Shown here: positions 1 through 4,979 of the stretch, piece after piece
How the letters are laid out: each line of letters starts with the position of its first letter
Numbering within the stretch: position 1 is the first letter of the stretch
From: Polaromonas sp.
GTDB lineage: Bacteria > Pseudomonadota > Gammaproteobacteria > Burkholderiales > Burkholderiaceae_C
Length of the DNA stretch: 5,425 bases
Assembly: GCA_025362825.1 (NCBI GenBank)
Contig: JANYFF010000416.1
Location: 1-5,425 of the forward strand
Direction: 5' to 3'
The notes under the pieces: generated by a model
Seen by the model: the letters and a program-made list of their open reading frames with translations, nothing else
Databases searched by the model: none
What the model was told of the DNA's origin: nothing
Program-made: the position numbers and the translations under genes

Positions 1-1
1 G

Positions 2-526
2 CTTCCGCGCCGGCTGCAGATTGAGTTCAGTCAGGTGGCGCAGGCGGTAATGGATGGCGACGGCAAAGAACTGACGGCGCAGTCGCTACACAGCTTGTTC
101 GAGCGTGAATACGCGTTAAGCAGCGTCGTGGCTCCACAGCACCAGTTGCTAGAAAATGTCAGCACTACTGGTGACAAGCAGGTGACGCTTGTTGCAGATG
201 TAGTGTTAGCTGGCCGCAGCTTCAATATCAGCGGTACTGGTACCGGACCCATCGATGCGTTCGTCGAGGGCCTTAGCCGATCTATTGGTGAAGCAGTGCG
301 CGTGCTGGGCTACCATGAACACGCAATAGCTGCTGGCGCCCACGTAAAGGCTGTGGCTTATCTCGAACTGCGGGTCGGCCAGCAGACTGTCTTTGGTGTC
401 GGTATTGATGCCAATATTGTTTCAACGTCGCTTAAAGCTATTATTTCGGGCTTGCAACGGGCCCAGGCCAGTGTCAAAACAAAAACGAACCCACTTCAAA
501 AGGAACTCACATGTCAGACAAACTGA
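2..526 (+). CDS. leuA2: 2-isopropylmalate synthase, type 2 (LeuA2), C-terminal part, 5' end outside the window
   Basis: Condenses acetyl-CoA with 2-oxoisovalerate to 2-isopropylmalate, the first committed step of leucine synthesis, in the cytoplasm. Only the last 174 codons are present; the reading frame is open from base 2, so the GTG at 35 is not the true start. The visible protein opens with LPRRLQIEF and a FEREY segment, which in the type-2 family lie just after the catalytic TIM barrel. It then runs into the C-terminal allosteric (leucine-binding) domain, with GTGTGPIDAFVEGLS, a GYHEHAIAAG segment and a GVGIDANIVSTSLKAI segment. This pattern is that of the yeast/Corynebacterium-like class and differs from the ordinary LeuA encoded next door. 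The barrel and catalytic residues cannot be checked here. Its end overlaps the next gene by 16 bases in another frame, so the two are probably one transcript with coupled translation. The family call is firm; the symbol is by convention. Confidence 0.88.
   Translation, partial: LPRRLQIEFSQVAQAVMDGDGKELTAQSLHSLFEREYALSSVVAPQHQLLENVSTTGDKQVTLVADVVLAGRSFNISGTGTGPIDAFVEGLSRSIGEAVRVLGYHEHAIAAGAHVKAVAYLELRVGQQTVFGVGIDANIVSTSLKAIISGLQRAQASVKTKTNPLQKELTCQTN
498..504 (+). promoter_or_regulatory. Ribosome binding site of leuA, inside the end of leuA2
   Basis: AAAAGGA stands 6 bases before the ATG at 511 and fits a Shine-Dalgarno site. It lies within the last codons of the upstream leuA2 gene, whose stop (TGA, 524-526) falls after the leuA start. 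This fixes the leuA start at 511. Confidence 0.7.
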
Positions 527-2049
527 TTATTTTTGACACAACCTTGCGTGACGGCGAGCAATCGCCCGGTGCTTCCATGACGCGAGACGAAAAGCTTCGC
601 ATTGCGCGGCAGCTCGAACGGCTCAAGGTAGACGTGATTGAGGCAGGCTTTGCGGCCAGTTCCAACGGTGATTTTGAATGTGTCAAGGCCATATCCGAGG
701 TAATTAAGGACTCTACCGTCTGCTCATTGGCGCGTGCAAACGACCGTGACATTTCTCGTGCAGCCGAAGCATTGAAACCGGCCAAATCCGGGCGCTTGCA
801 CCTGTTTTTGGCTACCAGCGCGCTGCACATGGAAAAGAAGCTGCGCATGACGCCCGACCAGGTGTTTGAGCAGGCGAAGCTTTCGGTTCGGTTTGCCCGA
901 AACCTGATGGCAGACATTGAGTTCAGCCCTGAAGACGGTTATCGCTCCGACCCTGATTTTTTATGCCGCGTTCTTGAGGCAGTCATTGCCGAAGGAGCGA
1001 CCACCATCAATGTACCTGACACCGTGGGTTACGCCATTCCTGAGCTGTATGGCAATTTCATCAAGAATTTGCGGGAACGTATTCCCAACAGCGACAAGGC
1101 CGTCTGGTCTGTGCATTGCCACAATGATCTTGGAATGGCCGTTGCAAACTCGCTCGCGGGCGTCAAAATTGGCGGAGCGCGGCAGGTGGAATGCACAATC
1201 AACGGCCTGGGTGAACGCGCAGGCAATTGCTCGCTTGAGGAAATTGTCATGGCAGTCAAAACCCGCAGGGACTACTTTGACCTGGATGTGGGCATTGATA
1301 CAAAACATATTCTGGCCACCAGCCGCATGGTTAGCCAGACCACCGGATTTGTAGTGCAACCCAACAAGGCCGTCGTGGGCGCCAACGCTTTTGCCCATGC
1401 GTCCGGCATCCACCAGGATGGCGTGCTGAAGGCTCGTGACACCTACGAAATCATGCGTGCCGAGGATGTTGGCTGGAGCGCCAACAAGATTGTGCTCGGC
1501 AAACTCAGTGGCCGGAATGCCTTCAAGCAACGACTGCAGGAACTTGGCGTTGCGATGGAGAGCGAGTCCGACATCAACAATGCTTTTATCAAGTTCAAGG
1601 ATTTGGCCGACCGCAAGAGCGATATTTTTGACGAAGATATTCTTGCCCTTGTGAGCGACGAGAGCGTCAGCCATGACAACGAGCAATACACTTTTGTATC
1701 GCTGTCGCAGCACAGTGAAACCGGGGAGCGGCCTCAGGCCAGCGTGGTATTTACAGTGCTGGGCAAGGAAGTCAGGGGCGAATCGGACGGCAACGGTCCG
1801 GTGGATGCTTCCCTTAAGGCCATTGAATCGCACGTCAAAAGCGGTGCGGAGATGGTGCTTTATTCGGTGAACGCCATCAGTGGTTCGACAGAAAGTCAGG
1901 GCGAGGTTACGGTGAGGTTGCAAAACAGCGGCCGCGTTGTCAACGGCGTGGGTTCTGATCCCGATATCGTGGTCGCGTCAGCTAAGGCTTACCTCAGTGC
2001 GTTGAATAAACTTCAAAGTAAATCTGACCGAGTTGCCGCCCAGGGGTGA
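511..2049 (+). CDS. leuA: 2-isopropylmalate synthase, type 1 (LeuA)
   Basis: Catalyses acetyl-CoA + 2-oxoisovalerate to 2-isopropylmalate, the leucine-committing step. The 512-residue product is close in length to E. coli LeuA (523). It starts with the family signature FDTTLRDGEQSPG (residues 8-20; R13 and D14 are the expected catalytic and metal-binding residues). VHCHNDLGMA carries the metal-binding pair H202/H204, and NGLGERAGN ends in N239, the third expected ligand region. The TIM barrel spans roughly residues 5-270, followed by a linker with the HASGIHQDG motif. The C-terminal leucine-sensing domain, about residues 385-505, includes GNGPVDASLKAI and GVGSDPDIVVASAKAY. All key residues look intact. 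The ATG at 511 is supported by an AAAAGGA ribosome site and by the family N-terminus. It overlaps leuA2 by 16 bases, so the pair is probably cotranscribed. Feedback inhibition by leucine is expected from the family; no leader or attenuator is visible in the window. An intrinsic terminator follows at 2156-2193. Confidence 0.96.
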   Translation: MSDKLIIFDTTLRDGEQSPGASMTRDEKLRIARQLERLKVDVIEAGFAASSNGDFECVKAISEVIKDSTVCSLARANDRDISRAAEALKPAKSGRLHLFLATSALHMEKKLRMTPDQVFEQAKLSVRFARNLMADIEFSPEDGYRSDPDFLCRVLEAVIAEGATTINVPDTVGYAIPELYGNFIKNLRERIPNSDKAVWSVHCHNDLGMAVANSLAGVKIGGARQVECTINGLGERAGNCSLEEIVMAVKTRRDYFDLDVGIDTKHILATSRMVSQTTGFVVQPNKAVVGANAFAHASGIHQDGVLKARDTYEIMRAEDVGWSANKIVLGKLSGRNAFKQRLQELGVAMESESDINNAFIKFKDLADRKSDIFDEDILALVSDESVSHDNEQYTFVSLSQHSETGERPQASVVFTVLGKEVRGESDGNGPVDASLKAIESHVKSGAEMVLYSVNAISGSTESQGEVTVRLQNSGRVVNGVGSDPDIVVASAKAYLSALNKLQSKSDRVAAQG

Positions 2050-2053
2050 GTTA

Positions 2054-2082
2054 GTTACATGAAATAAGCGTTAAAATACAAT
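2054..2082 (+). promoter_or_regulatory. Possible sigma-70 promoter in the leuA-pbpG gap
   Basis: GTTACA (2054-2059, 4 of 6 to TTGACA) and TACAAT (2077-2082, 5 of 6 to TATAAT) are 17 bases apart, the ideal spacing. It begins right after the leuA stop. Transcription would start near 2089 and meet the terminator at 2156-2193, so it would make a short RNA rather than serve pbpG unless there is read-through. The region is AT-rich, so a chance match is quite possible. Confidence 0.3.
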
Positions 2083-2155
2083 GGCTTAGGATGTTTTCCT
2101 CCAGTCGTTGACGCGGAAATCCTGATAAATAGTCTTAATTGATTTTCTTTTTAAG

Positions 2156-2193
2156 AAAGTCACGCAAGTTTTTGATATTGCGTGACTTTTTCT
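2156..2193 (+). terminator. Intrinsic terminator after the leu genes
   Basis: A perfect 12-base-pair stem, AAAGTCACGCAA (2156-2167) with TTGCGTGACTTT (2178-2189), closes a 10-base loop and runs into a T tract (TTTTT, 2187-2191, then CT). This is a typical rho-independent terminator for the leuA2-leuA transcript, 107 bases after the leuA stop. The left arm is preceded by As that pair with the T tract, so on the opposite strand it has some terminator character too. Confidence 0.88.
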
Positions 2194-2249
2194 ATTTGTA
2201 TACACTCCAGCCATGCTTTTAAACGCCGTCACTAGCTGGACACACCACC

Positions 2250-3311
2250 ATGTCTGATCAGATTTTGAATCGCATATTGAAAATTGCTGGATTTTTGGCT
2301 TTATTTGTTGCGTTGGCTACGCCAGCGGCCAATGCGGCAACCAGCAAACGCGCCGTGGTGAAAAAGCATCACCTTTCCAAGACTGTCGCGTCGAAAAAAG
2401 TAGCTTCAACCCGCAAGAGCATGCAGTTCGTATCCGGCAGTAAACGTCGGGTAATTCTGCGTGCAGCAGTACCGGCAAAGCCCTCATTCGGCGAAATTGC
2501 TGGCCTGCATGGTGCGCAGGATCCGCTGGATCTGAAATCAAGCGTGGCACTGGTGATTGATCAAGATACGCGCGAGGTGTTATTTCGCAAAAACGATCAC
2601 GCCGTTTTGCCTATCGCCTCATTGACCAAGCTGATGACCGGTGTGATCGTTAGTGGCGCCAAATTGCCGATGGATGAAGTCATTACCGTGACGCAAGATG
2701 ATGTCGATACCGAAAAGGGCAGTCGCTCGCGTCTCAAGGTGGGCACGTCATTGACCCGTGGTGAATTGTTGCATCTGGCGCTGATGTCCAGTGAAAATCG
2801 TGCTGCACATGCATTGGGTCGCACCTACCCGGGCGGATTGCCTGTGTTTGTCGGCCTGATGAACGCCAAGGCAAAGCTGCTTGGGATGAACGACACCAGC
2901 TATGCCGAGCCTACTGGCTTGTCCAGCCGCAACCAGTCCAGCGCACAGGATCTGGCCACGCTGGTCAACTCAGCGCATGGTGACCCTCTGTTGCGCGAAT
3001 TGACGACCTCCCCAGGCTACCAGGTTGAAGTAGGTAGCCGCATGCTTCAGTACAACAACACCAACCGCCTGGTCAAAAATCCTCAATGGGATATCGGCCT
3101 GCAAAAGACCGGCTTCATCAACGAAGCAGGTCAGTGCCTTGTGATGCAGACCAAGATCGCAGGGCGCAAGCTCATCATGGTGTTTCTTGATTCCGCAGGC
3201 AAACTGAGCCGTCTCGGTGATGCAGAGCGCGTGCGCCGATGGGTAGAAGCTAATCCGCCGGCTGAGCGCAAAACGAATATCAGCGCTTCAGTCAAACAGA
3301 TTAACGGTTAA
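2250..3311 (+). CDS. pbpG: D-alanyl-D-alanine endopeptidase (penicillin-binding protein 7 type)
   Basis: A periplasmic serine peptidase (family S11, low-molecular-mass PBP) that cuts D-Ala-diaminopimelate cross-links in peptidoglycan. The 353-residue product begins with a signal peptide: a hydrophobic stretch at residues 12-24 and a likely cut after ANA (residue 29). Residues 31-75 form a very basic Lys/Arg-rich linker. The S11 catalytic domain follows, with SLTK (nucleophile S124, K127), SEN (S181-E182-N183) and KTG (K286-T287-G288), all in order and intact. The SSENRAAHALGRTYPGG context and KTGFINEAGQCLVMQ point to the PbpG/PBP7 subgroup rather than the DacA carboxypeptidases. It is longer than E. 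coli PbpG (about 310) mainly because of the linker. The ATG at 2250 is chosen because it gives the complete signal peptide; the ribosome site is weak (CTGGA, 9 bases upstream). A possible -10 (TATACA, 2199-2204) lies upstream with a poor -35, so it is probably transcribed on its own. Confidence 0.93.
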   Translation: MSDQILNRILKIAGFLALFVALATPAANAATSKRAVVKKHHLSKTVASKKVASTRKSMQFVSGSKRRVILRAAVPAKPSFGEIAGLHGAQDPLDLKSSVALVIDQDTREVLFRKNDHAVLPIASLTKLMTGVIVSGAKLPMDEVITVTQDDVDTEKGSRSRLKVGTSLTRGELLHLALMSSENRAAHALGRTYPGGLPVFVGLMNAKAKLLGMNDTSYAEPTGLSSRNQSSAQDLATLVNSAHGDPLLRELTTSPGYQVEVGSRMLQYNNTNRLVKNPQWDIGLQKTGFINEAGQCLVMQTKIAGRKLIMVFLDSAGKLSRLGDAERVRRWVEANPPAERKTNISASVKQING

Positions 3312-3339
3312 TACAGAACCGCAGTTTGTATCGCTATCG

Positions 3340-3361
3340 ACCGGGCCTCAGGCCCGGTTTT
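3340..3361 (+). terminator. Intrinsic terminator after pbpG
   Basis: CCGGGCC (3341-3347), loop TCA, GGCCCGG (3351-3357), with an extra A-T pair, followed by TTTT ending at 3361. It is a compact GC-rich hairpin with a T tail, 28 bases after the pbpG stop. The T tail reaches the stop codon of the convergent IclR-family gene. In the other direction the hairpin is not followed by a T tract, so it works well only for pbpG. Confidence 0.85.
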
Positions 3362-4140
3362 CATTTGGCCTTGTAACCCAGGGCCGCTGAGATTTCATTG
3401 GCCGTCGCCTGCAGCTTGGGCAACCAATGTTCTTCAAGCCGGTCGGCAGGCGCGGAAATCGACAGGCCCGCTACCAGTTTGTTCTGGTCGTCATAGATGC
3501 CTGCAGCCATGCAACGCACACCCAGCTCAAGTTCTTCGTTATCACGCGCAATGCCATATTGCCGCGCCTTCGACAGCTCGCGTTCAAGGATAGGCAACTG
3601 CGTGATGCTATTGCGTGTCTGGCCAGACAAGCCGGTTCGCGTCGCGTAGGTACGCAGCCGCTGCGGATCATCAAATGCCAGAAACAGCTTGCCCACAGAC
3701 GTCAGATGAAGCGGTGCCCGCCCACCAATCGCGCGGACAACCTGCATGCCCGAGCGCTCGCTGTAGGCGCGCTCCACATAAATGATTTCATCGCCTTGGC
3801 GCATGCTCAGGTTCACTGGCTGCTGCGTTAGCTTGTGCAGCTCACGCATGGGCACGAGGGCTGCATCACGCACGTTCAGGCGCGCCTTGACGAGGTTTCC
3901 CAGTTCCAGTAGGCGCATGCCGAGTCGGTAGTTGCCTGCAACAGGGCGATCCACAAAACGACCGGTAGCCAAGTCGTTCAGGATGCGGTGCGCGGTGGAG
4001 GGATGCAGGCCTGACTTCTCGCTGATCTCTTTCAAGGACATCGCTTCTTCGCGGTCTGCAAGTATTTCAAGCAGCGTGAAGATGCGTTCAATGACCTGTA
4101 CGGTGGGCGTCGCGGCGATGGCGTTATCGGATTTTTTCAT
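3361..4140 (-). CDS. IclR-family transcriptional regulator
   Basis: A DNA-binding repressor or activator of unknown target and ligand. With the chosen start it has 259 residues, the usual IclR length. Residues about 14-75 form the N-terminal winged helix-turn-helix: MSLKEISEKSGLHPSTAHRIL with the recognition helix around 46-57, then a wing ending in GNYRLGMRLLELG. The effector-binding, dimer-forming domain fills about 85-259 and includes the family pattern LGVRCMAAGIYDD (C210) and GLSISAPADRL. The ATG at 4140 is preferred because AGGGAG lies 7 bases upstream and the protein then begins right before the HTH domain. An in-frame ATG at 4230 would add 30 residues of no recognised domain and also has a ribosome site (GAGG, 9 bases upstream), so a longer form is possible. 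It follows bpt on the same strand and is convergent with pbpG. Operator-like repeats upstream suggest self-regulation, as is common in this family. The regulated pathway cannot be told from the window. Confidence 0.9.
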   Translation of the reverse strand: MKKSDNAIAATPTVQVIERIFTLLEILADREEAMSLKEISEKSGLHPSTAHRILNDLATGRFVDRPVAGNYRLGMRLLELGNLVKARLNVRDAALVPMRELHKLTQQPVNLSMRQGDEIIYVERAYSERSGMQVVRAIGGRAPLHLTSVGKLFLAFDDPQRLRTYATRTGLSGQTRNSITQLPILERELSKARQYGIARDNEELELGVRCMAAGIYDDQNKLVAGLSISAPADRLEEHWLPKLQATANEISAALGYKAK

Positions 4141-4141
4141 G

Positions 4142-4156
4142 TGCAGGCTCCCTGCA
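4142..4156 (-). repeat. Perfect inverted repeat enclosing the IclR-gene ribosome site
   Basis: On the - strand TGCAGG-GAG-CCTGCA is a 6-base-pair perfect inverted repeat with a 3-base loop. The ribosome site AGGGAG (4153-4148) for the ATG at 4140 is partly in the stem and partly in the loop. It could be a small RNA hairpin that limits translation or a protein-binding site. A chance repeat is possible, but its position exactly over the ribosome site is notable. Confidence 0.5.
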
Positions 4157-4160
4157 TCAA

Positions 4161-4177
4161 ATTTTACACTGTGAAAT
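4161..4177. promoter_or_regulatory. Near-palindrome, candidate operator of the IclR-family gene
   Basis: ATTTTACA-C-TGTGAAAT is a 17-base near-palindrome with 7 of 8 matching positions, 21 bases upstream of the preferred start. Directly beside it, TGGAAAT (4177-4183) equals one half-site of the E. coli IclR consensus TGGAAATNATTTCCA, but its other half is poor. IclR-type regulators often bind sites like these near their own promoters. No binding is shown by sequence alone. Confidence 0.35.
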
Positions 4178-4241
4178 GGAAATTCATTCGTAAACCTGGG
4201 TAGCGTCTGAACTGCGCTGCTGGCCGACATGCTGGGCTACC

Positions 4242-4979
4242 TCAAGTCGAAGGCGCCCATTGCTCGTTCACCCGAATTTCGTTGGGCCTGAAGCCAGCTT
4301 TGTAATTCATCTTCGGGCTTTGGGCGATCCAGTAGCCAAGGTATACATAAGGCAGCCCCAGATTTGTAGCCTGCTCGATCTGCCAGAGAACGCCGTAGTT
4401 GCCGTAACTGGAGCTTTCATCAGGTTCATAAAACGTATACACCGCGGATATGCCGTCTTCGAGCACGTCAATAATCGACACCATCTTGAGGGCGCCGGGT
4501 TCTCCGTTGGGCAGGGTCTCGCGAAACTCCACCAACCGTGAATTCACCCGGCTTTGCAGGAGGAATTGTGTGTACTGGTCGATGCTGTCGTGGTCCATGC
4601 CGCCGCCTGCATGTCGGCCATTCTGGTAGCGCAGGTAGAGCTGGTAGTGCTCAGGCATAAAGCACAGCTTGAGCACGCGCGCGTAGAGCCCATGGTGCTG
4701 CCTGCGCGATCGCCGCTGGCTCCTGCTGGGCTTGAATGTAGCGACGGGCACCCGCAGCGGCACACATGCCTGGCAGCCGTCGCAATAGGGGCGGTAAGTG
4801 AACATGCCACTGCGGCGGAAACCGTTGGCCACTAGCTCTGAATAGGCGTCGTTATGAATCAGGTGGCTGGGCGTGGCGACCTGCGAGCGGGCCTGTTTGC
4901 CCGGCAGATAGCTGCAGGGGTAGGGCGCAGTCGCGTAAAACTGCAGGGTTCGTAGCGGCAGGTCTTTAAGGTGCGTCAC
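4242..4979 (-). CDS. bpt: Aspartate/glutamate leucyltransferase (Bpt)
   Basis: Transfers leucine from leucyl-tRNA to the N-terminal Asp or Glu of proteins, turning them into N-degrons that ClpS hands to ClpAP. It acts in the cytoplasm. The 245-residue product has full family length. The N-terminal ATE domain (about residues 15-85) carries PCSYLPGKQARS (C22, R31) and YRPYCDGCQACVPLRV with the Cys cluster C66/C69/C72. The C-terminal domain (about 105-235) carries FMPEHYQLYLRYQ and, near the end, GYWIAQSPKMNYKAGFRP (215-232), the strongest family mark. Often annotated as arginyl-tRNA-protein transferase (ate); bacterial members of this group use leucine, hence bpt. The start is GTG at 4979-4977, overlapping the aat stop as GTGA. 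There is no good ribosome site before it, so translation is probably coupled to aat. Confidence 0.95.
   Translation of the reverse strand: MTHLKDLPLRTLQFYATAPYPCSYLPGKQARSQVATPSHLIHNDAYSELVANGFRRSGMFTYRPYCDGCQACVPLRVPVATFKPSRSQRRSRRQHHGLYARVLKLCFMPEHYQLYLRYQNGRHAGGGMDHDSIDQYTQFLLQSRVNSRLVEFRETLPNGEPGALKMVSIIDVLEDGISAVYTFYEPDESSSYGNYGVLWQIEQATNLGLPYVYLGYWIAQSPKMNYKAGFRPNEIRVNEQWAPST

Noticed and set aside
35..526. GTG at 35 as the start of a stand-alone small protein
   Set aside because: The frame is open upstream to base 2 and the upstream codons (LPRRLQIEFSQ) fit the LeuA2 family, so this is the tail of a larger gene.
961..1923. A 320-codon open frame on the - strand, opposite leuA
   Set aside because: It lies fully antisense to a firmly identified leuA, has no recognisable domain, and long antisense frames are common in coding DNA with this codon bias.
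2108..2135. TTGACG as a -35 box for pbpG
   Set aside because: It matches 5 of 6, but at 16-17 bases there is only a poor -10 (TAGTCT or AGTCTT), and a strong terminator lies between it and pbpG.
2050..2249. Leucine leader peptide or T-box style control in the gap
   Set aside because: No run of leucine codons in a short frame and no T-box elements; it is downstream of leuA, so it could not control the leu genes by attenuation.
3427..3831. A 134-codon + strand frame opposite the IclR-family gene
   Set aside because: Antisense to a well-supported gene, with no family resemblance and no promoter or clear ribosome site.
4554..4835. A 93-codon + strand frame opposite bpt
   Set aside because: It is antisense to bpt, which is identified by several family motifs; its product resembles no known family.
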